Assembly (NCBI GenBank): GCA_035293965.1
Contig: DATGLW010000111.1
Location: 1-64,000 of the forward strand
Source of the DNA: DATGLW01 sp035293965
Lineage (GTDB): Bacteria; Actinomycetota; Acidimicrobiia; Acidimicrobiales; RAAP-2
Reading direction: 5' to 3'
DNA length: 64,000 nucleotides
Shown: piece by piece, positions 24,616 to 33,034 of the stretch
Numbering within the stretch: the first letter of the stretch is position 1
Layout: each line of letters opens with the position of its first letter
Program-made: the position numbers and the translations under genes
The notes under the pieces: generated by a model
The model's input: the letters and a program-made list of their open reading frames with translations, nothing else
What the model was told of the DNA's origin: nothing
Database searches by the model: none

Positions 24616-25916
24616 CGCCGGGCCCCCAGCACGTCGTGGAAGCACGTGTAGTTGCCGATGAACTCGACGACCTCGCCCTCGACGTGGGCTGCCCTGCGAA
24701 GGGCGCCGAGCGGGGCGGGGTCGACCTCGTGGCCGACCTCGGCGTAGCGGAGCCGGACCGACAGGTCGAGGCACCGCTCGCCCGTCGCCACGACTCGCCT
24801 CCCCCGCAGCCGCTCGAAGGGCACGTCCCACAGCCACGACGGGTCGTGCCCGTCGGCGGTGCGGGCGTTGATGCCGACGACCACCGGTGCCGTCCCCCCT
24901 TCGACCAGGCCGAGGAGCTCGGACCAGCCGGCAGGGTTCTTGGCCAACAGCAGGCGAACCCGCACGCCGCCGACCACCGTCGTGGTGAAGCGCCCGGCCA
25001 CCTCGGTGACCGCTGCCATGGCCCGGGCGGCATGCTCGGGGGCGACGCCGGCCACGTCGGCTGCGGCCAGGGCCATCAGGGCGTTGGCCCGGTTGAAGCG
25101 GCCCGGCAGCGCGAGGGCGAGCTCCTGGCGGCGGCCGTCTGCCCACTCGGCCACCACGGGGCCCGAAGGCCCGGGCGGCTCGCGCAGCCACAGGTCCGGG
25201 TGCGGGCGCGCCACGTCACATCCCCGGCAGCGCCACCCGGCCGGCGAACCGTCGCCGGCGCAAGGGGTTGGCGCCGGGAACTCGATCGTCCCCCCGCAGG
25301 CCGGGCACCCGACCGCGTCGTTGCGCCATCCCAGGCCGGCGGCCACCCACATCACCGACCGTGCCGCCCCGACGCCGTAGACGACCAGGGGGTCGTCGGC
25401 GTTGGCGACGACGGTTGCCCCCAGGTCCGCCAGGGCCTGCCGCCAGCGCCCGGCCACCATCCGCACCTCGCTGCTCCGGTCGAGCTGGTCCCTCGAGAGG
25501 TTGAGCAGCACCACCACCTCGGGCGACGTGGCGACGGCGACGCGAGGGAGGTAGCCCTCGTCGACCTCCAGGACGGCCGGCACGCCGGCCGCGCGCCCTG
25601 CCAGCGCGGCCACGTGCCCGGGCGGCATGTTGGAGCCCGTGGCATTGGTGACCACCTCGCCGTACCGGGAACGAAGGGTCTCAGCCACCAGCCGGGTCGT
25701 CGTCGTCTTGCCGTTGGTGCCGCTCACGAGCACCACCTGACGGCCGGCGGCCAGCCGAGCGAGCAGCGCCGGCTCCACCAACAGGCCGAGGCGCCCCCCC
25801 GCGACCGTGCCGCTCCCGAACCCCAGGCGCCGCGAGGCGGCGTTGACCACTCTGACGAGCAGCGCCGCCGCCCGCGCTCGCCCGGGCAGATGCCGGCTGG
25901 GCAGGTGCGCGCTCAC
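24612..25916 (-). CDS. murT: Lipid II isoglutaminyl synthase, MurT subunit
   Basis: A 434-residue Mur-ligase-like protein: VVLVSGTNGKTTTTRLVAET (P-loop near 66), VLEVDEGYLPRV, VLLNLSRDQLDRSSEV and LPGRFNRANALMALAAADVA. Cysteines in GCPACGG and CRGCD (about 210-240) form the MurT zinc ribbon. The C-terminal DUF1727 domain ends YTCFHDVLGARR. It amidates D-Glu in the peptidoglycan stem with ATP and GatD-supplied ammonia. GTG at 25916 has no clear ribosome binding site, but TACCCT (minus strand, 25925-25930) lies 8 bases upstream. Confidence 0.94.
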   Translation of the reverse strand: MSAHLPSRHLPGRARAAALLVRVVNAASRRLGFGSGTVAGGRLGLLVEPALLARLAAGRQVVLVSGTNGKTTTTRLVAETLRSRYGEVVTNATGSNMPPGHVAALAGRAAGVPAVLEVDEGYLPRVAVATSPEVVVLLNLSRDQLDRSSEVRMVAGRWRQALADLGATVVANADDPLVVYGVGAARSVMWVAAGLGWRNDAVGCPACGGTIEFPAPTPCAGDGSPAGWRCRGCDVARPHPDLWLREPPGPSGPVVAEWADGRRQELALALPGRFNRANALMALAAADVAGVAPEHAARAMAAVTEVAGRFTTTVVGGVRVRLLLAKNPAGWSELLGLVEGGTAPVVVGINARTADGHDPSWLWDVPFERLRGRRVVATGERCLDLSVRLRYAEVGHEVDPAPLGALRRAAHVEGEVVEFIGNYTCFHDVLGARR

Positions 25917-26044
25917 GCCGCGCCAGGGTACCTGGGCCTGCCAGGGTCGCCGGGGCTCGCCCCGAGCCGGCTCCGGCGTGCCCGAGCCGGCGTGCCCCGA
26001 GCCGGCTCCGGCGTACCCGAGCCACGAAAATCCCCCCAGACGCG

Positions 26045-26081
26045 GTGAAGGGATCGCCGGGGGGGGAGGCGATCCCTTCAC
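26045..26081. repeat. 14-bp perfect stem-loop in the murT/LysR intergenic region
   Basis: GTGAAGGGATCGCC (26045-26058) and its exact reverse complement (26068-26081) flank a purine loop of nine bases, nearly all G. It lies in the 402-base gap between divergent murT and the LysR gene, where no transcript is expected to end. Before it, 25960-26022 carries imperfect repeats of CCCGAGCCGGCTCCGGCGTG. After it comes the AT-rich LysR promoter region. No gene is visible in this gap. Confidence 0.75.
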
Positions 26082-26182
26082 TCGACACGCCAGGAACGGA
26101 GGGGGGGTTCCATCTCCTGCGGTCTGAGGACATCCTACGGGGGACGGACCAATCTGTCAATGAGTTTTGAGAGATATCTTCG

Positions 26183-26197
26183 ATCGTATTTGGCGAT
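26183..26197. promoter_or_regulatory. LysR-type operator box in an AT-rich promoter
   Basis: ATC-N9-GAT (26183-26197), with the T-N11-A core of LysR sites, is flanked by ATCTT (26176-26180) and AAGAT (26198-26202), giving extra dyad symmetry. The whole stretch 26146-26205 is the most AT-rich in the region and lies 115-170 bases before the LysR start. It fits an autoregulatory site. Confidence 0.5.
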
Positions 26198-26318
26198 AAG
26201 ATCAGAGGAGCGCGAACGGGTCGCGAACGGGCCTGCTCCACCCAGGCCAGGGTTCCGAGCAGGAGCGTGGCGCCGGGTGCGGCAAGGGCGCGGCAAGGGC
26301 CCGGAGAGAGGATCGGAC

Positions 26319-27323
26319 ATGGAGCTGAGGCACCTGCAGGCCCTGCTCGGGATCGCTGAGTGCGGCAGCTTCTCGGCTGCCGCCGTGGCAATGGGAACCG
26401 TGCAATCCAACGTGTCCTCGCACGTGGCAAAGCTCGAGCGCGAGCTCGGCGTGGCCCTCGTCGACCGCTCGTCGGGGAAGCTGACCGAAGAGGGCGAGCT
26501 CGTCGCAGCCCGGGCCCGGCGGATGCTGGTGGAGCTCGATGCCATGATGGCCGACGTCGTGGCCCTCCGCCAGGAGGTCGCGGGCACGGTGCGCGTCGGC
26601 ACCATCGGCACCACCGGCCGCTGGCTCGTCCCCCAGCTGGCGAGCTACCTCCGGGACCGCCATCCCCACATCCGGCTCAACGTGTCCGACGGCACGAGCG
26701 CCTCGCTCGAGCCCCAGCTCCTCTCGGGCGTGCTCGACCTGGCGGTGGTGACCCTGCCCGTCCCCAACGACGAGCTGTCGGCCACCCCCCTGTTCGAGGA
26801 GGACCTCATGCTCGTCGTACCTGCGGGGCACCCCCTGGCTGGCGAAGCCGAGCATTCGGTCGTGGCCCCGGCTGCCCCGGTCGAGGGCCCGCTGGCCGAG
26901 CTGAGCCCGCGGCGCGGCGTCGGCTCGCGCCGGGTGGTGGCGCCGCTCCCCCTCTCGACGCTGTCGGAGCTCGAACTCATCCTCCCGACACCGGGCACCC
27001 CGCTGCGCGACGAGATCGACGCTGCCTTCCAGGCACCGGCACTGCCCCAGCATGCCCTGATGGAGATCGACGGCATCCGGCTCATCGCCTCGCTCGTCTT
27101 CGACGGCCACGGTCCGGCAATTCTGCCGGCCACGGCCGTGCCCGCCTACCTGCGCGACCGGGTCCGGCTGCTGCCCGTCGACGGCCTGCCGCGACGTCGT
27201 GTGGGGGTGGCCTTGCGGCGCAGGGCCATGCCGTCGGCTCCGGCCCGGGTGGTGATCGAGCTCCTTCAGGAGATCACCTTCGACCCCGACGGTCTCCCCG
27301 AGGGTCTCCATCCCTCGCCCTGA
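26319..27323 (+). CDS. LysR-family transcriptional regulator
   Basis: A 334-residue protein; ATG at 26319 follows GGAGAGAGG. The helix-turn-helix is MELRHLQALLGIAECGSFSA through VQSNVSSHVAKLERELGVAL (residues 1-50), with VDRSSGKLTEEGELVAARAR after it. The co-inducer domain includes RVGTIGTTGRWLVPQLASYL, VLDLAVVTLPVPNDELSATP and VFDGHGPAILPATAVPAYLR. A 40-residue insert around 190-225 (Ala/Pro/Arg-rich) is unusual. Its targets are unknown. The next gene, tldD, is 150 bases on and has its own promoter box. Confidence 0.93.
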   Translation: MELRHLQALLGIAECGSFSAAAVAMGTVQSNVSSHVAKLERELGVALVDRSSGKLTEEGELVAARARRMLVELDAMMADVVALRQEVAGTVRVGTIGTTGRWLVPQLASYLRDRHPHIRLNVSDGTSASLEPQLLSGVLDLAVVTLPVPNDELSATPLFEEDLMLVVPAGHPLAGEAEHSVVAPAAPVEGPLAELSPRRGVGSRRVVAPLPLSTLSELELILPTPGTPLRDEIDAAFQAPALPQHALMEIDGIRLIASLVFDGHGPAILPATAVPAYLRDRVRLLPVDGLPRRRVGVALRRRAMPSAPARVVIELLQEITFDPDGLPEGLHPSP

Positions 27324-27363
27324 CGAGCCGGGGCAATCCCAGCCGAGCCCGGGCCCACCGGAG

Positions 27364-27455
27364 CGAAGCCCTCCCTCGCACGGAGCAGCCGGGCCGACAC
27401 GAGCACCGACCCGCCGCCATCGACGAAGCCCTTTCTCGCCCGGAGCAGCCCGGCC
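27364..27455. repeat. 32-bp imperfect direct repeat before tldD
   Basis: A unit starting CGAAGCCCTCCCTCGCACGG (27364-27395) recurs at 27424-27455 with a few changes, 60 bases later. It occupies most of the 153-base gap between the LysR gene and tldD. It has no recognisable function. Confidence 0.55.
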
Positions 27456-27476
27456 ACGGCCAGATAGCGTGCGGTC

Positions 27477-29045
27477 GTGACCACCAACGGCAGCCGTCGG
27501 CAGCAGCGCGAGCCCGAGCGCGAGCCCGAGCGCGAGCCCGGGGTCGAGCCCGGCGGGGAGGGGCTCGACCCGGCATCCCTGGCACCGGTCGTCGATGCAG
27601 CCCTCTCCGAGAGCGCCCGGCTCGGTTGCCGGCACGCCGAGGTCCGGGTGGAGCGGATCCGCTCCCAGGTCGTGCGTCTGCGCGACGGACGAGTCGAGAC
27701 CACCGCCGACGACACCGAGTACGGCGTCGGCCTGCGGGTGCTGCACGCAGGCGCGTTCGGGTTCGCCGCCACCGTGGCGGTCACGGCCGACGACGCCGCC
27801 GCGTTGGCCGAGCAGGCGACCGCTGCGGCAGCGACCGCCGCCAGGGCCACCTCGCGGCACGTGGAGCTCGCCGACGAGCCGTCGCACGGCCAGGTGCGCT
27901 GGCGATCGCCCTACCGGGTCGACCCTGCGACCGTCCCCCTCGCCGACAAGGTGTCGCGCCTCGAGGAGTGGAGCCGCCGCCTGCTCGAGGCGCCCGGCGT
28001 CGACCACGTGACGGCCACGGTGCTGGCCGTGGTCGAGGACAAGCACTTCGCCAACCTCGAGGGCACGGTGGCCACCCAGCGCCGGGTGCGGGTGCACCCG
28101 GTGGTGGAAGCCCTCGCACTCGGCCGGGACAGCTTCGAGACGATGCGCACCCTGGCCCCGCCCACCGGTCGCGGCTGGGAGTACCTCGACGGCGAGGGCT
28201 GGGACTGGGACGCCGAGCTCGCCGAGCTGCCCGAGCTGCTGTCGGCCAAGCTTGCCGCCCCCTCGGTCGAGGCTGGCACCTACGACCTGGTCGTCGACCC
28301 CAGCAACCTGTGGCTCACCATCCACGAGTCGATCGGCCACGCCACCGAGCTGGATCGGGCCATGGGCTTCGAGGCTGCCTACGCCGGTACGTCCTTCGCC
28401 ACTCCTGACAAGCTCGGCTCCTTGCGCTACGGGTCGCCGGTCATGCACGTGACCGGCGACCGCACCACGCCGCACGGGCTCGCCACCGTGGCCGTCGACG
28501 ACGAAGGGGTGGCGGCAGGCTCCTTCGACCTCGTCCGCCAGGGCGTGCTCGTCGGCTACCAGCTCGACCGGGCGATCGCCGCCGAGGCGGGCCTGGGCGC
28601 GTCCAACGGGTGCGCGTTCGCCGACTCGCCGCTGCACGTGCCCATCCAGCGGATGGCCAACGTGTCGCTCCAGCCGGCAGCGGGCGAGGGGCCGACCACG
28701 GCGGACCTGATCGGCGCGGTGGACCGGGGCATCTACATCGTCGGCGACAAGAGCTGGTCGATCGACATGCAGCGCTACAACTTCCAGTTCACCGGCCAGC
28801 GGTTCTTCGCCATCCGCAACGGGAGGCTCGCCGGGCAGGTGCGCGACGTCGCCTACCAGGCGACAACCACCGAGTTCTGGGGGTCCCTCGAGGCGGTCGG
28901 CGGGCGGGCCACCTACGTGCTCGGCGGCGCCTTCAACTGCGGCAAGGGGCAGCCCGGCCAGGTGGCGCCCGTCAGCCACGGGTGCCCGTCGGCACTCGTG
29001 CGAGGGGTGCGGGTGCTGAACGCCCGCCAGGAGTCCGGGCGGTGA
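27477..29045 (+). CDS. tldD: TldD-type metallopeptidase subunit
   Basis: A 522-residue protein with a charged, low-complexity head (REPEREPEREPG). The core has GCRHAEVRVERIRSQVVRLR, the zinc site HESIGHATELDRAMGFEAAY (HExxxH near 283), YAGTSFAT and GDKSWSIDMQRYNFQFTGQR. The C-terminal VGGRATYVLGGAFNCGKGQP is also conserved. TldD with TldE forms a heterodimeric protease that trims peptides and matures microcin- or RiPP-type products and CcdA in other bacteria. GTG at 27477 has TAGCGT 6 bases upstream, suggesting a leaderless mRNA. tldE follows with a GTGA overlap. Confidence 0.93.
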   Translation: MTTNGSRRQQREPEREPEREPGVEPGGEGLDPASLAPVVDAALSESARLGCRHAEVRVERIRSQVVRLRDGRVETTADDTEYGVGLRVLHAGAFGFAATVAVTADDAAALAEQATAAAATAARATSRHVELADEPSHGQVRWRSPYRVDPATVPLADKVSRLEEWSRRLLEAPGVDHVTATVLAVVEDKHFANLEGTVATQRRVRVHPVVEALALGRDSFETMRTLAPPTGRGWEYLDGEGWDWDAELAELPELLSAKLAAPSVEAGTYDLVVDPSNLWLTIHESIGHATELDRAMGFEAAYAGTSFATPDKLGSLRYGSPVMHVTGDRTTPHGLATVAVDDEGVAAGSFDLVRQGVLVGYQLDRAIAAEAGLGASNGCAFADSPLHVPIQRMANVSLQPAAGEGPTTADLIGAVDRGIYIVGDKSWSIDMQRYNFQFTGQRFFAIRNGRLAGQVRDVAYQATTTEFWGSLEAVGGRATYVLGGAFNCGKGQPGQVAPVSHGCPSALVRGVRVLNARQESGR

Positions 29046-30454
29046 GCCCCCGGCGCTCGGCCCCCATGGCCGGCAGCGGCCTGCCGCCGGCCCACGACGT
29101 GGTCGAGCGGGCCCTTGCTGCGGCGGGGGGTGAGAGCGTCGTGATCGTGGAGGACGCCAGCGAGGCCGAGCTGCGGTTCGCCAACAACACGACCACCACC
29201 AACGGGGTGCGCCGCGACCGGCGGGTGACCATCGTGCGCATCCGCCCGTCGCCGCAGGGACCCGTGGCAGGTGCCGCCCGCCGCTCGGGCATCGTCGACG
29301 TCGAGGACCTGGCCGCGGCCGCCTGGCACGACGCGGAAGGCTCCCAGCCCGGCGAGGACGCGGCCGACCTCGTCGCCGGTGGCCCCGACCCCGACTTCGA
29401 GGACCCGCCGGGCTCGACCGACCTGACGGTGCTCGGGGGCGTCGTGGCCGGGCTGTCCGGTGCCTTCGAGCGGGCGCGGGGCGAAGGCACGGTCCTGGCG
29501 GGGTTCGCCGAGCACCGAGTGGCCACGACCTACCTCGGCACCTCGAGCGGCCTCCGGCGCCGCCACGTCCAGCCCACGGGGGCGATGCACCTGGTGGCGC
29601 GCTCGGGCGACGGGAGCCGCTCGGCCTGGGCCGGCGCGGGCACCGCCACCTTCGACGACGTCGACGTCGACCTCCTCGAACGGCGCCTCGCGGCGCGCCT
29701 CGAGCAGGCCCGGCGCCGGGTCGACCTCGAGCCGGGCCGCTACGAGGTCGTCCTGCCACCCGAGGCCACCGCCGACCTCATGGTCGCGCTGTGGGAGGCC
29801 GCCTCGGGGAAGGAGGCCGAGGAGGGCCGATCCGTGTTCTCCCGAGCCGGAGGGGGGACGCGGCTCGGCGACGTCCTGTCGCCCCTCCCCTTCGAGCTGC
29901 GCAGCGACCCCGGCGAGCCGGGGCTCGAGTGCGCGCCGTTCCTCGTGGCCGGCGCCTCGGGCGCCGACGTGTCGGTCTTCGACAACGGCCTGCCCCTGGG
30001 GCGCACGGTGTGGCTGGAGGGCGGTCGCCTGGCCCACCTCCGCTACCACCGGGCCGGGGCCGCCCGCGCCGGCGTCGAGGTGGCGGCCCCGGTGGACAAC
30101 CTGGTGCTCGAGCTGCCCGGGGGGAGCGGGAGCGTGGAGGACTTGGTCGCCCGGACCGAGCGGGGCCTCTTGCTCACCTCCCTGTGGTACATCCGCGAGG
30201 TCGATCCGGCCACCTTGCTGCTGACCGGCCTCACTCGCGATGGCGTCTACGTGGTCGAAGGGGGCGAGATCGTGGGGGCGGCCAACAACTTCCGCTTCAA
30301 CGAGAGCCCCGTCGACCTCCTGGCGCGGACCGCCGAGGTGGGCGCCACCGTCCGCGCCCTGGGGCGCGAGTTCGGCGAGTGGCTCAACCGCACGGCCATG
30401 CCGCCCCTGCGCGTCCCGGACTTCAACATGAGCTCGGTCAGCCAGGCCAGCTGA
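29042..30454 (+). CDS. tldE: TldE/PmbA-type metallopeptidase partner subunit
   Basis: A 470-residue protein starting in a GTGA overlap with tldD. It follows the PmbA pattern: [80 protein letters not shown] and [20 protein letters not shown]. It ends [13 protein letters not shown]. This subunit lacks the HExxxH site and partners TldD. No RiPP precursor gene was noticed nearby, so the target may be elsewhere. Confidence 0.92.
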   Translation: MSPRRSAPMAGSGLPPAHDVVERALAAAGGESVVIVEDASEAELRFANNTTTTNGVRRDRRVTIVRIRPSPQGPVAGAARRSGIVDVEDLAAAAWHDAEGSQPGEDAADLVAGGPDPDFEDPPGSTDLTVLGGVVAGLSGAFERARGEGTVLAGFAEHRVATTYLGTSSGLRRRHVQPTGAMHLVARSGDGSRSAWAGAGTATFDDVDVDLLERRLAARLEQARRRVDLEPGRYEVVLPPEATADLMVALWEAASGKEAEEGRSVFSRAGGGTRLGDVLSPLPFELRSDPGEPGLECAPFLVAGASGADVSVFDNGLPLGRTVWLEGGRLAHLRYHRAGAARAGVEVAAPVDNLVLELPGGSGSVEDLVARTERGLLLTSLWYIREVDPATLLLTGLTRDGVYVVEGGEIVGAANNFRFNESPVDLLARTAEVGATVRALGREFGEWLNRTAMPPLRVPDFNMSSVSQAS

Positions 30455-30458
30455 GGCC

Positions 30459-31244
30459 GTGCGCGCCCCGCCCGAGCCCACCATCCGTGCTGCCAGGCTC
30501 CCGGTGGCCTCGGCAGCGGCCGAGCTCGCGGCACGCGACGCCGTGCTCGCCGGCCTGGTGGCGCGCCACGGCCCGCCCCCGGCGCGCCGGCCGGTGCCGG
30601 TGAGCAGGCGTTTCGCCGCCCTCGCCCGCGCCATCGTCTACCAGCAGCTCGCCGGGCGGGCGGCGTCGGCCATCCACGCCCGCCTCCTCGCCGCGCTCGA
30701 GGGGGAGCTGACGCCGGCCCGAGTCCTCGCCGCGCCCGACGAGGTCCTCGCCGGTGCCGGGCTGAGCGGAGCCAAGGCGGCCGCCCTGCGCGACCTTGCC
30801 GAGAAGGTGGCCACCGGCACCGTGGACCTCGGCCGGCTCGGCCGGCTCCCCGACGACGAGGTCGTCGCCCGGCTCGTGCAGGTCCGTGGCATCGGGACCT
30901 GGACGGCGGAGATGTTCCTCCTCGCCGCGCTCGGCCGCCGCGACGTCTGGCCGGTGGGCGACTACGGGGTGCGCGTCGGCTTCGCCCTGGCGTGGTCGCT
31001 GCCCGAGGTGCCCTCCCCGGCAGCGCTCCGTCCGCTCGGCGAGCCGTTCCGGCCCCTGCGCAGCCTCGTGGCCTGGTACTGCTGGCGGGCGGTCGAGTCG
31101 AGGACCGACGGGCGCGACCCGGGCGCGCTCGCAGGTCCGCGTCGCGGCGCCACCCTCAGGGGCGACCGACGCCAGGGACCTCGACCCGGCACCGCTGCAG
31201 GTACCCGACCGCCTTCCCCGCCGCGTAGTCGCGCTGGGTCGTGA
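30459..31244 (+). CDS. AlkA-like DNA-3-methyladenine glycosylase (HhH-GPD)
   Basis: A 261-residue protein whose GTG lies 4 bases after tldE. FAALARAIVYQQLAGRAASA starts the HhH-GPD fold. LVQVRGIGTWTAEMFLLAAL is the helix-hairpin-helix, and WPVGDYGVRVG carries the catalytic Asp. FRPLRSLVAWYCWRAVES ends the fold. It removes alkylated bases from DNA. The last 50 residues are Arg/Gly/Pro-rich and are read through the 3' end of the opposite SMP-30 gene (89-base overlap), so they may be a late-stop tail rather than a folded domain. Confidence 0.88.
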   Translation: MRAPPEPTIRAARLPVASAAAELAARDAVLAGLVARHGPPPARRPVPVSRRFAALARAIVYQQLAGRAASAIHARLLAALEGELTPARVLAAPDEVLAGAGLSGAKAAALRDLAEKVATGTVDLGRLGRLPDDEVVARLVQVRGIGTWTAEMFLLAALGRRDVWPVGDYGVRVGFALAWSLPEVPSPAALRPLGEPFRPLRSLVAWYCWRAVESRTDGRDPGALAGPRRGATLRGDRRQGPRPGTAAGTRPPSPPRSRAGS

Positions 31245-31995
31245 CCGCCGAGCACAAGAACAGGGTGCGGCCGTCGGCGCCGCCCAGCGCACAGGCCATG
31301 GCCCACCGGTCGCCGACGGCCACCCGGTCGGCGACCGCGCCGCCCTCGCGCACGCGCAGGAACTCGCCGGTGCGGTAGCAGGCGACCCACGCGGCTCCCT
31401 CCGCGTCGAGGCACAGCCCGTCGGGCGCCTTGCCCGGCAGGTCGGCCCACACCCGGCGCCCGGACAGCCGTCCCTCCGGCGAGAGCTCGAAGGCGCTGAT
31501 GCGCCCGGCGAACGTCTCGGCCACGAGCAGGGTGCGACCGTCAGGCGTGGCCGCCACCCCGTTGGGGAAGGCGAGCTCCTCGGCGGCCACCTCGGGCATC
31601 CGGCCGCGCTCGACGAGGAGCAGGGACCCGCCCGAGAAGCCTGGGCCGTACGCGTCGAGGTACAGGCGTCCGTCGGGGTCGACGAACATGTCGTTGAGGT
31701 GCGACGCGAGCGGGCGGAGGTCGGCGAGCTCCTCGGCGCGGCCGCCGTCGACGAGCACCACGCGCGACTGCGACATGGTCGCTGCCACCAGCTCACCGCC
31801 CGGCAGGAAGCCCAGCCCCGAGGGCTGGTCGAGGACGGCGACGACCTCGTGGGCGCCGTCCTCGCTCACGCGGTGGACGCCCCCGCCGAGCTGGTCGGCG
31901 AACCACAGCCATCCGTCGCGCCAGCGCGGGCCCTCGGGGAACGCCAGGCCCGGGATGTCGACGTCCACGAGCTCGTGCGGGTCGCTGTGCTCCAT
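31156..31995 (-). CDS. SMP-30/gluconolactonase-family protein
   Basis: A 279-residue beta-propeller protein. LAFPEGPRWRDGWLWFADQL has the metal-ligand Glu, SHLNDMFVDPDGRLYLDAYG and LAFPNGVAATPDGRTLLVAE give further ligands, and GKAPDGLCLDAEGAAWVACY carries the Asp. Family members hydrolyse sugar or other lactones with a divalent metal. The ATG at 31995 has TAGCAT (minus strand, 32005-32010) 9 bases upstream and no Shine-Dalgarno sequence. That box overlaps the end of the next gene, so it may be separately transcribed. Confidence 0.9.
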   Translation of the reverse strand: MEHSDPHELVDVDIPGLAFPEGPRWRDGWLWFADQLGGGVHRVSEDGAHEVVAVLDQPSGLGFLPGGELVAATMSQSRVVLVDGGRAEELADLRPLASHLNDMFVDPDGRLYLDAYGPGFSGGSLLLVERGRMPEVAAEELAFPNGVAATPDGRTLLVAETFAGRISAFELSPEGRLSGRRVWADLPGKAPDGLCLDAEGAAWVACYRTGEFLRVREGGAVADRVAVGDRWAMACALGGADGRTLFLCSAVTTQRDYAAGKAVGYLQRCRVEVPGVGRP

Positions 31996-32007
31996 GCGAC
32001 GGCGATG

Positions 32008-33012
32008 CTACGCGGGATCCGTGCCGCGCAGCGCCCCCCAGGCCTCGGCGACGAGCTCGAAGGAGCGGACCCGGTCCTCGGCGTCGAACACCCGCGTGGT
32101 GACCATGAGCTCGTCCGCCCCCGTGCGTGCCTGCAGTGCCGCCAGCCCCTCGACCACCATGGCCGGGTCGCCGATCAGCTGGGTGGCCCGGACCGAGTCG
32201 ACGAGCGCCCGCTCGGATGGCGAGTAGTCGTAGCGAGCGGCCTGCTCGGGAGACGGCAGCGGCGCCGGGCGTCCTGTCCGGAGCCACACGGTCGCGAGGG
32301 CCGACGGACCCGACAGCCATGCCGCCTCTTCGGGGCTCGGGGCGCACAGCACGCTCACCGCCACGAGCACCCGCGGCTCGGCGCACATCGGCGAGGGCCT
32401 GAAGGCAGCCCGGTAGCGGGCGAGGGCCGGCTCGAGGTACTGGGGGCTGAAGTGGTAGGCGAACGCGTAGGGAAGGCCGAGCAACCCTGCCAGGTGGGCG
32501 CCGAACACGCTCGACCCGAGCATCCACAGCTCCGGGAGGTTGCCCTGGCCGGGCACGGCGAGCGGCTGGTCGCCCGCACCCGTGAAGTACCCGACGAGCT
32601 CGACGACGTCGTCGGGGAATTGCTCGGGGTCGTTGCGGCGCAGCGCAGCCGCCGTGCGCGGATCGGTCCCCGGGGCGCGCCCGAGACCGAGGTCGATGCG
32701 GCCCGGGTACAGCGCCTCGAGCGTGCCGAACTGCTCGGCCACCACGAGGGGGGCGTGGTTCGGCAGCATCACCCCGCCCGAGCCCAGCCGGAGGGTGGTC
32801 GTGGACGCGGCGAGGTGTGCGAGCAGGACCGCCGGGGCCGAGCTGGCCACCGACGGCATGCCGTGGTGCTCGGCCACCCACAGCCGGTGGTACCCGAGGG
32901 CCTCGGCGGCGCGGGCGAGCTCGGTCGTCTCCCACAGCGCCTGCGAGGCGGAGGACCCCTCGGCGACGGTGGCGAGGTCGAGGACCGACAGCGGGACCGG
33001 CGGCATGGCCAT
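32008..33012 (-). CDS. LLM-class flavin-dependent oxidoreductase
   Basis: A 334-residue luciferase-like protein of the MsnO8 type. [60 protein letters not shown] and [20 protein letters not shown] are the usual signatures. [20 protein letters not shown] and [15 protein letters not shown] also fit. These enzymes use FMN or F420. Starts at 33012 or 33006 are possible. TACCGT lies 5 bases before the first, overlapping the promoter of the opposite gene. Confidence 0.9.
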   Translation of the reverse strand: MAMPPVPLSVLDLATVAEGSSASQALWETTELARAAEALGYHRLWVAEHHGMPSVASSAPAVLLAHLAASTTTLRLGSGGVMLPNHAPLVVAEQFGTLEALYPGRIDLGLGRAPGTDPRTAAALRRNDPEQFPDDVVELVGYFTGAGDQPLAVPGQGNLPELWMLGSSVFGAHLAGLLGLPYAFAYHFSPQYLEPALARYRAAFRPSPMCAEPRVLVAVSVLCAPSPEEAAWLSGPSALATVWLRTGRPAPLPSPEQAARYDYSPSERALVDSVRATQLIGDPAMVVEGLAALQARTGADELMVTTRVFDAEDRVRSFELVAEAWGALRGTDPA

Positions 33013-33017
33013 CGGCA

Positions 33018-33027
33018 ACGGTAACGT
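33018..33027. promoter_or_regulatory. Overlapping divergent -10 boxes
   Basis: The ten bases ACGGTAACGT contain TACCGT on the minus strand (33018-33023) and TAACGT on the plus strand (33022-33027). They lie between start codons at 33012 and 33035, only 22 bases apart. Both genes lack a Shine-Dalgarno sequence, so two leaderless transcripts that cannot be initiated together are likely. Confidence 0.55.
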
Positions 33028-33034
33028 GCCGCCG

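Noticed and set aside
29042..30454. Search around tldD/tldE for a RiPP precursor cluster
   Set aside because: No small precursor-like ORF, leader peptide or modification enzyme was seen near the pair, so a RiPP locus is not supported.
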